From positions 248,001 through 312,000 of the forward strand of contig DIYH01000035.1 in the NCBI GenBank assembly GCA_002435755.1: a stretch of 64,000 nt of DNA. The letters run 5' to 3'. The stretch is from Flammeovirgaceae bacterium UBA6059 (GTDB taxonomy: Bacteria > Bacteroidota > Bacteroidia > Cytophagales > Cyclobacteriaceae). A program made the position numbers and the translations under genes. This document shows positions 18,311 to 26,617 of the stretch, piece after piece. The notes beneath the pieces were generated by a model. That model searched no databases, was not told where the DNA came from, and saw only the letters and a program-made list of their open reading frames with translations. The number at the start of each line of letters is the position of its first letter. Within the stretch, counting starts at the first letter, position 1.

Positions 18311-19318
18311 ATGAAAAAGATAAGTTGGTTTGAAGCCACATCCATCGAGGAAGCACAGCGTGAAACAAATGCCACTGTTTCTGAAGTTCTGGACAAAGAA
18401 TCAGGAAATGGTGCGATCATAAAATCAGGAGGCATTGATGTCCTGGACTTGATGAAGGAGAGCTTGATCGCTCCTGATAAAATTGTCAATATTCGAAATA
18501 TTCCTGACCTGGACCAAATAGAATATGACACCAAGAAAGGGTTGAAGGTTGGTGCTAACGTGACGCTCGCCCAGATCGAAAGCAGTGCCGACATTAAGTC
18601 CAATTACCTGGCTTTGCACCAGTCGGTGGCCAAGGCAGCCACACCTCAGCTAAGAAATATGTCAACAATAGGTGGAAACCTTGCACAACGTACGAGGTGC
18701 TGGTATTTCAGAAGTATAGATCATTCCTGCTTCAGGAAAGGGGGGACGACTTGCTTTGCTAAGAATGGTGAAAATGAATATCACGCCATTATAGACAATG
18801 GATCTTGTAGCAGTGTGTATGCCTCTTCTGTGGCGACCGCTTTACTCGCGTTTGAGGCTACTCTTGACATAGCCACCCCAGACGGTAAGAGCAAACAAAT
18901 CAAAATGGACGAGTTCTTTGTACCGCCATGGGTGGATAGCAGCAAGGAAAACGTATTGAAGCCAGGTGAAATCATTACAGCGGTTATGGTCCCACCATTT
19001 AAGAAAGGTACCAAGAGCTACTATATCAAGCAGGGAGCCAGGGCTTCCTACGACTGGGCGCTAGCAGATGTCGCCATTGTGCTAGAGATGTCAGGAACCA
19101 GATGTAAGAATGCAAAGATCTCGCTTGGTGCTGCAGCACCCATCCCAATAAGAGCTGAAAATGCTGAAGCAATACTAACTGAGGAAGGGGTGTCGCAGGC
19201 CAGCGCAGCAAAAGCAGCAGAATCGGCCATGGAAAAAGCTAATCCACTGGAGAAGAACGGATATAAAGTTGCCATTTTCAAAACGATCATCAAAAGAGCC
19301 ATAGAAAGAACTGTATAG
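18311..19318 (+). CDS. Mo-hydroxylase FAD-binding subunit with four-cysteine insert
   Basis: 335 residues. The N-terminal FAD domain has IKSGGIDVLDLMKES and the FAD-contact motif RNMSTIGGNLAQRTRC near residues 115-130. Directly after it, cysteines occur in RTRCWYF, DHSCFRK, TTCFAKN and, further on, NGSCSSV. In YagS/PaoB-type FAD subunits a comparable loop binds an additional [4Fe-4S] cluster, so I expect one here; that is known for the family and inferred for this protein. The C-terminal CO-dehydrogenase-flavoprotein domain (SYDWALADVAIVLEM, SLGAAAPIPIRAE) follows. Third gene of the operon, with the order Fe-S, Mo, FAD differing from E. coli (Fe-S, FAD, Mo). Its stop is 2 bases before the small cysteine-rich gene. 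Confidence 0.94.
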   Translation: MKKISWFEATSIEEAQRETNATVSEVLDKESGNGAIIKSGGIDVLDLMKESLIAPDKIVNIRNIPDLDQIEYDTKKGLKVGANVTLAQIESSADIKSNYLALHQSVAKAATPQLRNMSTIGGNLAQRTRCWYFRSIDHSCFRKGGTTCFAKNGENEYHAIIDNGSCSSVYASSVATALLAFEATLDIATPDGKSKQIKMDEFFVPPWVDSSKENVLKPGEIITAVMVPPFKKGTKSYYIKQGARASYDWALADVAIVLEMSGTRCKNAKISLGAAAPIPIRAENAEAILTEEGVSQASAAKAAESAMEKANPLEKNGYKVAIFKTIIKRAIERTV

Positions 19319-19320
19319 CT

Positions 19321-19530
19321 ATGAAGAAAGCACTTTGTAAATATTTCAGAGCCAAAAGCCCCAGCTACGGTATGGTTGGCGGGGGTATCGCACCTGCCGC
19401 GCTAGAGAATGACAATCTTGCAAGCTGCTGGTGTATCAAGACGCAGGGACCTATGGCTCCAGACAGTGGTTTTGTAGCACCTCTGTCTTGCGTGGAAGGA
19501 AGAAAGTGTTACGTGAAAACCACCGGATAA
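19321..19530 (+). CDS. Small cysteine-rich protein in the Mo-hydroxylase operon
   Basis: 69 residues, starting two bases after the FAD subunit stop, which suggests translational coupling and a real gene. It is rich in ordered cysteines: LCKYF near the start, SCWCIKTQG in the middle, and LSCVEGRKCYV near the end. The pattern C-W-C followed by C-x5-C suggests metal binding. I have the impression of similar short Bacteroidota proteins with a WC(L/I)KT...GPD motif, but cannot name a family. Possible roles are cofactor or cluster insertion for the Mo enzyme, or an unrelated small protein. An overlapping frame runs to 19619 but lacks such a pattern. Confidence 0.6.
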   Translation: MKKALCKYFRAKSPSYGMVGGGIAPAALENDNLASCWCIKTQGPMAPDSGFVAPLSCVEGRKCYVKTTG

Positions 19531-19687
19531 TGAGGTCGATGCACCGATCAGCGTTCATCTGGCTGTGTCTATGCCACGGACTCATTGCAAGATCAGGTTT
19601 GGTCTCAATCCCGAATTGATCACAATTGTAAGTTTCCCTTCCAACCTCATGCAGCTCCTAGGCGTCTAATGAAAAAAGTTAGATACC

Positions 19688-20254
19688 ATGTATAGATTGA
19701 TCTTTTATTGCACCTTATTGTTGCTCTGCGCTTGTGACGCTGATGAGACCATACTACCATCGCTAAATGACTGGTATATCAGCGGAGAGATCAACGGCTC
19801 GCAGCGACCCTTGCCACAGGTTGACCTACCTAATGTCAATGTATCCAACACCTACTTCAGGGAGTTTAAAGAAACGCACCTGCAGGCCTACCGGAATGAA
19901 AGCGATCCATCCGACGGCTATTGGAAAATTCGGCTAAGTGATCTTGATCTGGAGAATATCACACCACCCATCAACGTGGAACAAAGTTTTTTTAGTGTGA
20001 GTTGGCATGACAGCAAGATACTCGAGATCGATGATGAACGCTGTGGAGATATCGATCAGGGATGTGCTTTCTTCAGTGCTTCCGACAGGTTCTTACTCAC
20101 GATCACTGAGCTGACGGATACCGAGATTGTCGGCGTGTTTTCCGGTAGGCTACTGCTGACGGGTACAGGCTTTGGCGTGTTTCAAGACCCAGACCAGTTT
20201 GTAGATGTTACTAATGGTAGTTTCCGAATCGCATATCGCGTGGATCCAAATTGA
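19688..20254 (+). CDS. Hypothetical lipoprotein
   Basis: 188 residues with a short lipoprotein signal (YRLIFYCTLLLLCACDAD; lipobox LCAC with Cys near residue 16). The mature part looks like an all-beta domain: WYISGEINGSQRPLP, YWKIRLSDLDLE, FFSVSWHDSKIL, FLLTITELTDTEIVGVFSGRL, with two further Cys in ERCGDIDQGC that could form a disulfide. The phrase pattern of a fold that asks for 'new value versus grid' resembles small surface lipoproteins found widely in Bacteroidota, but I recognise no family. It follows the Mo-hydroxylase operon after a 157-base gap and converges with the DUF2235 gene. Confidence 0.75.
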   Translation: MYRLIFYCTLLLLCACDADETILPSLNDWYISGEINGSQRPLPQVDLPNVNVSNTYFREFKETHLQAYRNESDPSDGYWKIRLSDLDLENITPPINVEQSFFSVSWHDSKILEIDDERCGDIDQGCAFFSASDRFLLTITELTDTEIVGVFSGRLLLTGTGFGVFQDPDQFVDVTNGSFRIAYRVDPN

Positions 20255-20307
20255 GAAACAGGTCGGTTGAGCCTTGAAAAGCAAGACATTACCTGATCGG
20301 ATTAGTG

Positions 20308-21846
20308 CTATGACAGCCTCGTCACTCTTACCTTGAGCTTGCCTCCATTGTTGCCATAGTATCCGTCAAGGTCATTGGCAAAGGCACAAAACTCACCGGA
20401 CGTACGTGGGGTATAGTCGGTGTTGTTACCTATGATAAACGTGTGAGCATCGTTCGCTCCTATAGTACCGCATAATGTAAACCATTTCACACCTGCTTTG
20501 GTCACTCGGCGGAGGCCCTCTGCCAGCTTGATCGGTAGCTCACGAATTCCCAATTCGACACTCGCCCTGTCCCATCCTTCACCGTCCAGGTTTTTAATGC
20601 CCGCGTCGTTCCATTTGAACCTATCTGTCTCGATCACCTTGATCGAATAGGTGACACCCTCCTGAAATAGTATTCCTGTATGATTATACTTCTTGTATGC
20701 GAAGATGAAAGTATCGTGCGCGTCACCTTTTTTCGCTAACACATTCCACTTTCGTTTGGACGCGTATTTATGATCAGAATATCCGTCAAACTCCTTGGTG
20801 TCGTCATCAGGATAAATGATCTCATGAGACAGGTTCTCCAGTGATCTCGGACGGTAGTTTCGGTCACCATGGATGCGCTCACTTACTGACCAGTGAACCA
20901 TAGGCTTCTGTGTTGGGTCTATCTTGTCATTTTTGATTACACAGCATCTTCTATCCGTTAAGGTCATCAACCTCAACAGGAGATTACGCTCCTGCTGATG
21001 ATTGACACCAAATGAATCAGGATCAATCTGGATGTCATCCGAGTTGATCTCATATTTTGCGTCATCTGGTGGAATAGCTTCGTAATCCAGTGTCTTTGCA
21101 TTTTTCATGGGGATGCCCAGGTTAAGGTCTTCGAACCAATCCAGGAAAAAGCGCAGAGCTGTATCACTCAATCCATCATAATAGTATCCGCCACCCACAT
21201 CAGAGTGTGCTCCTGCAAACCACACTTCCTGCACTCGGTCTTCCTGATTCATCAAAGTAGGTTGGAATGCTTTGCGTTTGTCATCGAGGGAAACGAGATG
21301 CAAAGCCTTCTCCACATTGGATGGCAGGGTGTGGTCTTCAAACAAGACATCAGAGGTAGGACGGTCCTTCTTACTTAAGTTAGGTAGCCCAATACTGGCT
21401 ACTGTGTCATAAATACCTTCAATGATATGCTTACCGCCGACGTGATCATTAATGATTGCTGCAAAGCGCCTGGCTAAGGCTCCTCCGCGGCTAAAACCTG
21501 TGACAAGGACTTTTGTAAAGCCACCTTTCTTAACATAGTACTCTTCAAAATCCTTCTTCGCGGCATTGAGAATGGACCTGACGTCAGCTCCCTCAATGGC
21601 CAGGGCGACATTGATCTTCCGCTCGAAGAAGTTGCCATACGTGCCTACACCGTTGTAATAAAAGCACACGTGTCCGCCGGGTAGCTGCGTACCACCTCCT
21701 TTGAGATGCCCACCGAGCAGCAGATGAAACTTCAGGATGTTAGTAATGCCGTCATCCTCGATCTCCCCTCTTCTATTCACATGCTGGTCGGCATCCTTAG
21801 GTTCATTGTCTGTTCCATCGAAATTAAATATGAGTACTTTCCTCAT
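20308..21846 (-). CDS. DUF2235-family alpha/beta hydrolase (Tle1-like)
   Basis: About 512 residues from the ATG at 21846; an upstream GTG eight codons earlier is less likely. The start KVLIFNFDGTDNEP and the nucleophile elbow GFSRGGALARRFA identify the DUF2235 group of serine hydrolases, which includes the T6SS phospholipase effector Tle1. Further family features are YYNGVGTYGN near residue 80 and the GAHSDVGGGYYYDG motif near 230, which supplies catalytic Asp/His residues. The last about 120 residues are a separate beta-rich part. No signal peptide, immunity gene or T6SS component lies nearby, so an antibacterial effector role is not supported; an intracellular or housekeeping lipase is equally possible. 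A patatin-like gene lies about 0.8 kb away on the other strand. Confidence 0.85.
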   Translation of the reverse strand: MRKVLIFNFDGTDNEPKDADQHVNRRGEIEDDGITNILKFHLLLGGHLKGGGTQLPGGHVCFYYNGVGTYGNFFERKINVALAIEGADVRSILNAAKKDFEEYYVKKGGFTKVLVTGFSRGGALARRFAAIINDHVGGKHIIEGIYDTVASIGLPNLSKKDRPTSDVLFEDHTLPSNVEKALHLVSLDDKRKAFQPTLMNQEDRVQEVWFAGAHSDVGGGYYYDGLSDTALRFFLDWFEDLNLGIPMKNAKTLDYEAIPPDDAKYEINSDDIQIDPDSFGVNHQQERNLLLRLMTLTDRRCCVIKNDKIDPTQKPMVHWSVSERIHGDRNYRPRSLENLSHEIIYPDDDTKEFDGYSDHKYASKRKWNVLAKKGDAHDTFIFAYKKYNHTGILFQEGVTYSIKVIETDRFKWNDAGIKNLDGEGWDRASVELGIRELPIKLAEGLRRVTKAGVKWFTLCGTIGANDAHTFIIGNNTDYTPRTSGEFCAFANDLDGYYGNNGGKLKVRVTRLS

Positions 21847-22006
21847 GATATAGTGTTTTTTCTGTTGCACTCAACTCTTTCAAGAGTTTTCTCAATTTCG
21901 CCTGATTCCAACTCAAAAAAAATACCTAAATCTAGGTATTTTCTTGAAGGCCTTGCCTGTCTCACCGTCTGGAATAGACGCTGATCGGTCTGCCAGTAAG
22001 ATTTGC

Positions 22007-22039
22007 AGATATCCGATATTCTGGAAATATCAGATATCT
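22007..22039. repeat. Near-perfect inverted repeat GATATC-rich
   Basis: Arms AGATATCCGATATT and AATATCAGATATCT are complementary with one mismatch around a 5-base centre. It lies just after the stop of the decayed DUF1801-like gene and about 160 bases upstream of the DUF2235 start. Without a T run it is not a classic terminator; it may be an operator for the DUF2235 gene or a transcript-end stem. Confidence 0.4.
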
Positions 22040-22042
22040 CCG

Positions 22043-22438
22043 TTAGTCACCGCTCTCAGCTAAGAGTCGCTCTTTGAAATCGAGACAGGCATGCTGGATG
22101 AGCTTACAGACGGCTGCTTTATTCATCACGGCATCCAGCTTGACCTTGATATCGCGCATGCGCTTACCAATTCCTTCTAGCAGGCCTGTCAGATCAGGAA
22201 AGTCCGCACCGTAAAAGACGCCTACATTAACATGAGCCGTAAAGGAATTTAAAAAGGCAAAAGTGGCTTCTTCCACATTGCCGATGGGATAGTTATCATG
22301 AAAGATGGACTCCACGTCTGACCTCATTTCTTGATGACCACAAACCACTTAACAGGCAATGGTTTCAGGCTTTTGTTCGATCCACTCCTCTCGTGAGATG
22401 TCCTGAAGGTCTTTGTCGAAGTACCTGAGGAGTATCAT
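22043..22438 (-). pseudogene. Decayed DUF1801-like (YdhG-type) gene
   Basis: The 3' part, open from 22348 to 22043, encodes a DUF1801-type end: MRSDVESIF, FTAHVNVGVFYGADFPD and LLEGIGKRMRDIKVK. Only a GTG directly after a TAA could start it. Reading upstream on the same strand, the missing part is found in other frames: a stretch from ATG at 22438 (MILLRYFDKDLQDISREEW...) ends at TAA near 22350, and a short piece KWFVVIKK in the third frame ends at TGA before EMRSDVES. This pattern looks like an ancestral reading frame broken by at least two small indels. Alternatively the 101-residue ORF is a truncated functional protein. Family assignment comes from the HVNVGFFYGA...LLEGTGKxMRH-like core as I remember it. 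Confidence 0.55.
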
Positions 22439-22670
22439 GGTAAATGAGGTTCTTGTTCGCCTTACGGATAAACTAGTTGCGTCCAGTGTAGAATCAGTCT
22501 TGCTAAATTATACTAAAGCTATCTTTTTTAGTAGCGGACCAAACTACAAGGATTAAAAACTAAAATATATGTTGTTTTTGGATTAAATTGATAAATAACT
22601 TAAGGGATATCTTTGACTTTTTGACGCGATCTCCTCAAAACTCAATATTATCTAGTTATAACGTTAAGTC

Positions 22671-24338
22671 ATGGACATAAGACTTTTTGAGAATATTGCA
22701 CTCTGTTTTAGTGGAGGAGGTTTTCGAGCTGCTGCCTTTTGTTTGGGTGTCCTTTCTTTTCTAGACGAATTTAAATTGAATGGCAACTCACTGCTTAAAC
22801 ACGTTAAAGGGTTAAGTACAGTAAGTGGAGGAACCATAACCGGAGCAGCTTATGTAGACTTCTTGCTTAAAGGAGACGTTGACGATGGTGCCAAACGCTT
22901 TCAAGATTTTTATTGCAAAATGTACGATTTTTTGGCGGGTGACTCCTTACTAAATTCCGCCCTTCAGAAAATGGAAGATGATGCTTTATGGCAAAAAACC
23001 TACAAGAAACGAACCCTCATCAATTGCTTTAGTCTTGCTTATCGTGATTTCTATGAAGCTAACTTTGGGCAACTTACCAGCAATAAGGTCAACGTTCACC
23101 TAGAGGATGTGTGTTTTAATGCGACAGAGTTTTCATATGGTCTGGCATTTAGGTTTCAAAAGGACGGTTGTTTTGGTAATTACCGAATTAATTTACCTCA
23201 AAATGCAGCAGCAGAAATTCAAATTGCAGATGCAGTTGCCAGTTCATCGTGCTTTCCGTTGGGTTTCGCCCCATTGATTATGCCTGATGATTATCTTGAT
23301 CATACCTTACCAGTTTATAAAGGATTGAAAAAGCAAAAAGACTTTGAGTATGGTATTGGCATAATGGACGGAGGAATCGTTGACAACCAGGGCATTGGCA
23401 GCACAATATTGGCCAATCAGCGTCGTATAGACGCACAAAAGCAAGGTTACGACCTCATTTTGGTCTGCGATGTAGCAAGCTACATGATGGAGCCATGGAA
23501 GCAGAGCAACGATGTGGTTGATCAGGGCATTACATTAAGACAATTGGCATCAAACATTTGGAGGCGATTGGTCAATAATTGGGGTGCTTTGCTCATTCTC
23601 CTAGTTGGGCTTGTTCTTTCCTATTTTGGAATACAAAATTCCTTTCCAAATTGGACAAAACTCATTCTCTGGTTTTCTGGCACGTTCGTAATTACCGGTG
23701 GCACTTTGCTTGTCCTTAGATACATTTTACGCATTATAAAGCCGATTTCAGTCTGGCTATTAAAGAATAATCTAAACAAATACATTCCTAAATTTTTTCT
23801 AAAAAAGGCTAGATTCTTTGACGATCTACGAATGACTTTGCTAAAGCGAATGACAGAAGAAAGGTTGAGCTCAGGTTTCAAAATGGTCAATGAAGTTTTC
23901 CTTAAGCAAATACGCAGGCTTAATTATCAGATGCTGTACAAAGATGAAAATCTCAAACATAGAAGAGCAACGGTTCTCATTTACCAGCTTACCAAGGCCC
24001 AGTTTAAAAAAGGAGAGTCTACAGAGGTTAAACCTTCTGAGAAAATCAGCGTTGTGCGAGAACCAAGTCCTGCCATTTTCGAGGTAGCCAAAACTGCCAC
24101 CGAAATGAATACAACTCTTTGGTTTACACCTACTGATGTAAAAAAAGATGTACTTAAAAAGCTTATTGCATGTGGGCGTTTCACAGTCTGTTATTCCCTG
24201 CTTGAATACCTGAACGATTTATCCAAGCATACAGATCACAATCTTAATCATAGAGAGATTAACACTATTCGACACGAACTGACAAAACATTGGGATAGAT
24301 TTGTGGATGATCCGTATGCGGGCTTACCGACTTGTTGA
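22671..24338 (+). CDS. Patatin-like phospholipase with two membrane segments
   Basis: 555 residues. The N-terminal catalytic domain shows the oxyanion-hole glycine motif CFSGGGFRAAAF (residues 12-23), a nucleophile Ser52 in the variant GLSTVSGGT, and the catalytic dyad Asp in IMDGGIVDNQG. The VSGG form resembles the cPLA2/patatin-like variant rather than the usual GTSAGG. A pair of hydrophobic segments at about residues 303-321 and 330-352 splits the protein, leaving a basic C-terminal 200-residue domain (KKARFFDDLRMTLLKRM). Expected reaction: acyl-ester hydrolysis of phospholipid at the membrane. The gene is noticeably AT-richer than its neighbours, as is the upstream region, which hints at horizontal acquisition. 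No partner gene is adjacent. Confidence 0.85.
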   Translation: MDIRLFENIALCFSGGGFRAAAFCLGVLSFLDEFKLNGNSLLKHVKGLSTVSGGTITGAAYVDFLLKGDVDDGAKRFQDFYCKMYDFLAGDSLLNSALQKMEDDALWQKTYKKRTLINCFSLAYRDFYEANFGQLTSNKVNVHLEDVCFNATEFSYGLAFRFQKDGCFGNYRINLPQNAAAEIQIADAVASSSCFPLGFAPLIMPDDYLDHTLPVYKGLKKQKDFEYGIGIMDGGIVDNQGIGSTILANQRRIDAQKQGYDLILVCDVASYMMEPWKQSNDVVDQGITLRQLASNIWRRLVNNWGALLILLVGLVLSYFGIQNSFPNWTKLILWFSGTFVITGGTLLVLRYILRIIKPISVWLLKNNLNKYIPKFFLKKARFFDDLRMTLLKRMTEERLSSGFKMVNEVFLKQIRRLNYQMLYKDENLKHRRATVLIYQLTKAQFKKGESTEVKPSEKISVVREPSPAIFEVAKTATEMNTTLWFTPTDVKKDVLKKLIACGRFTVCYSLLEYLNDLSKHTDHNLNHREINTIRHELTKHWDRFVDDPYAGLPTC

Positions 24339-24407
24339 ACCTGTTCTTATCCGAGAGAGACAATCGAATATAACTAAAATAAGGTGAGAGTCACCCAATT
24401 AGATACT

Positions 24408-25514
24408 TCAATTGCTCCTTACTAGGTCTACAGAATATACCTCCACCGGTTCATCCCTTCCTTTGAGGAGGCGTTGATCTAAGTGACGAGCCTCGAAATC
24501 ATCACCCAGATCGAGACAGTCCAGCAGGGTTCCTGATACAAGCAGATCAGCCTGATATTCGTTGCATAGACCCTGGATGCGGGCGGTGACGTTGAGTACA
24601 TCACCGCTGAAAGCAATCTCCTTTTTTAGATCGCCGATCTCACCTGTGGTGACCTGACCGGCATGCAATCCGGCTTTAAATTTTGGGCTGACGCCAAACT
24701 GTTTTTGGAACCACTCTTGCCTCTCCACTATCGCATCTTGCATTGCAAAAAAGCATCGGATGCAATTGGCATGTGCCACACTGACCTCCACAGGCCATGA
24801 TATGACGATCTCGTCACCGATGTATTGATACACCTCCCCGCAGTGATCGATGATCGCGTTGGAGAAAGTATCATAGTAGGCGCTTAATAGCTTAAAGTAT
24901 TGCACATGTCCCAGTCGTTCCGCTATGGTGGTGGAGTCTCTCATATCCAGAAACATAAATATGCGTTGCTCCACTGTAGGCTGGTGATATTTGCCAGTGA
25001 AGAAGTTGGTAAGGACATCATGCCCCAAGTTGTCGCTGATCGCTGCAAAGATCAGGCAGAGCAGAATGGTAAAAGACATCTGAAGCAGTGTACTATAGAA
25101 TGAAGCATTGAGCAGAAACTCGCTAAGCTCTTCTCTCGTCTCCGGATGCCAAGGTGCCAGACCCAACTCTATGATCACCGTCACTGGAAACAAAAGCACA
25201 ATGACTGAGATACTGCCCACTGTGTAGATCATCAGCTTAAAAATAATCTTTTGCCAGAGCGGACGACCTTTGAAGAGATTTCTCAACCAGACCATCTCGA
25301 CCACTCCCACCAATACACCGACCATGAAAGTAGCGAAGGTGGCAAAAAGCACCGTTGGAAAGTTTAGCGGTAAGACGATGTAATCATTCGATACGGAGGA
25401 GTGGTGAACAGATAGTTCAACAAGGTTGAACATCCATGTCGTGATCATATAGATGATCCCAAAAGGAAATATCCGTGAGATTATCCATTTCGTTCTTGGG
25501 GACAAGAATGCCAT
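24408..25514 (-). CDS. Membrane-anchored class III adenylate/guanylate cyclase (second copy)
   Basis: 368 residues, with the same plan as the 9986-11101 protein: four hydrophobic segments in the first half (about 13-31, 46-70, 87-112, 135-160) and a class III catalytic domain from about 185. Motifs are FMFLDMRDSTTIAE, the GDE segment YIGDEIVISWP, KAGLHAGQVTTGEIGDLKKE and DVLNVTARIQGL with Asn and Arg of the transition-state pair. The two proteins align along their whole length in my reading, although their membrane parts differ more. It converges with the patatin-like gene and diverges from the GNAT gene. The product (cAMP or cGMP) and its target are unknown; no cNMP-binding protein was seen in this window. 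Confidence 0.88.
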   Translation of the reverse strand: MAFLSPRTKWIISRIFPFGIIYMITTWMFNLVELSVHHSSVSNDYIVLPLNFPTVLFATFATFMVGVLVGVVEMVWLRNLFKGRPLWQKIIFKLMIYTVGSISVIVLLFPVTVIIELGLAPWHPETREELSEFLLNASFYSTLLQMSFTILLCLIFAAISDNLGHDVLTNFFTGKYHQPTVEQRIFMFLDMRDSTTIAERLGHVQYFKLLSAYYDTFSNAIIDHCGEVYQYIGDEIVISWPVEVSVAHANCIRCFFAMQDAIVERQEWFQKQFGVSPKFKAGLHAGQVTTGEIGDLKKEIAFSGDVLNVTARIQGLCNEYQADLLVSGTLLDCLDLGDDFEARHLDQRLLKGRDEPVEVYSVDLVRSN

Positions 25515-25711
25515 GAGCCGGGGTTTACAAACTCCTATTCATATACAACTTACAACACCAAAAAACCTGGAACAAGTTTGCTCCTATTGGAATGACCTTA
25601 ATCATGGCCCAATGCTGCTTTATCGAAGCGCTGATCTCCATGAACATAACTAAACCCTAGGAGCTACATTTGCGATAGCTGAATACCAACACCATCACGC
25701 TGATCAAACGC

Positions 25712-26161
25712 ATGAAAATCTTATCTGTAAGAGAACACCCCGAGCAGAAAGACAGAACAATTAAGTACTTCCTAAAATGCTGGTCAGACGTGCTACCCAT
25801 CATTTACGAGGACTGCATTACCCACAGCATCAGCGCAAGAGATCACCTACCACAATGGTACTTGCTGGAAAAAAAGGGTGAGATGATCGGTTGTGCTGGA
25901 CTGATCACGAATGATTTTATCAGCCGTCAGGACCTTTATCCCTGGCTCGCCGCGTTGTTCATAGAAGAGGAGCATCGCGGGAATGGATACCCTTCTTTGC
26001 TATTTGACAGGATCAAATCAGATACGAAAAGGTTTGGCTACAAATATCTCTATCTATGCACTGAGCATGTGGGTTACTACGAAAAGTATGGTTTCAGCTA
26101 TATCGGCAATGGCTACCATCCCTGGGGTGAGCACTCGAGGATCTACAAGATCAAAGTCTAG
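25712..26161 (+). CDS. GNAT-family N-acetyltransferase
   Basis: 149 residues, one GNAT domain. Strand 4 and motif A are seen as LAALFIEEEHRGNGYPSLLFDRI, with the R-x-x-G-x pyrophosphate loop (RGNGYP) that binds acetyl-CoA. Strand 5 and the following helix appear as YLYLCTEHVGYYEKYGFSYIG, the usual C-terminal signature. The N-terminal WSDVLPIIYEDC portion is acceptor-side. It stands alone, 200 bases from the divergent cyclase gene. Acceptor substrate is unknown. Confidence 0.88.
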   Translation: MKILSVREHPEQKDRTIKYFLKCWSDVLPIIYEDCITHSISARDHLPQWYLLEKKGEMIGCAGLITNDFISRQDLYPWLAALFIEEEHRGNGYPSLLFDRIKSDTKRFGYKYLYLCTEHVGYYEKYGFSYIGNGYHPWGEHSRIYKIKV

Positions 26162-26231
26162 CTCATCTTTCAGATATTAGTTATTTCAGCAGACGTTTAA
26201 GTGAGCCGAAACCACTCATTTATTTTCATGA

Positions 26232-26408
26232 ATGAAGTCACTGAAATTGACAGAACTTGTTATATACCATATACGGAATGTGCCCAACAAAACTTCAAGC
26301 AAAATACATGGCCCTGGAGAAGCGGCAGAACTCCTCGGCGTTAACCCCAATACGCTAAGAAATCGAATGAACAAGCTTGGGATTGACTATGGCCAAAAAC
26401 TAAGTTAA
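26232..26408 (+). CDS. Stand-alone Fis-type HTH mini-protein (58 aa), possible fragment
   Basis: An ATG at 26232 opens a 58-codon frame ending at TAA. Residues 23-52 (KIHGPGEAAELLGV, NPNTLRNRMNKLGI) are a near-perfect match to the C-terminal Fis-type helix-turn-helix of sigma-54 activators of the FhlA-like group, where the normal context is an AAA+ domain in front. Here the in-frame codon before the ATG is a stop (TGA) and no AAA+ or receiver sequence is found upstream. It is therefore either the surviving tail of a lost sigma-54 regulator or a small DNA-binding protein in its own right. It is too short for most gene callers. No sigma-54-type partner is nearby. Confidence 0.55.
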   Translation: MKSLKLTELVIYHIRNVPNKTSSKIHGPGEAAELLGVNPNTLRNRMNKLGIDYGQKLS

Positions 26409-26617
26409 TGCACTAATTGACTTTTTTTAATTCAGTTTAGCTGAACAAGCAAAAACCACTAACAGATTTGATCTCCAACCATCAAACAATAGCTAACGAT
26501 CAAGTTTTCTACTATCTGCACTGACTAAGTTTTGGATGAGAAGAAGGTAACTTCGCAGTCAAGAAATGAGCGTGCACTATTTGTAGAGCATGCCAGGACA
26601 TCAAAATAGAGCTAGCG

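Noticed and set aside
19431..19619. Second open frame overlapping the small cysteine-rich gene
   Set aside because: Starts within the 19321-19530 gene and lacks the ordered cysteine pattern; that gene is the better call.
20308..21846. DUF2235 protein as a T6SS antibacterial effector with an immunity partner
   Set aside because: No Hcp, VgrG, PAAR or immunity-like lipoprotein gene lies beside it that would support this; the lipoprotein at 19688 converges on it and shows no Tli-type features I can identify.
24383..24395. Small GGTGA-gag-TCACC hairpin between the patatin and cyclase genes
   Set aside because: Only a 5-base stem and no T run, so not convincing as a terminator.
25453..25653. Open frame across the cyclase start and the gap before the GNAT gene
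   Set aside because: Mostly antisense to the cyclase N-terminus; no recognisable domain or start context.
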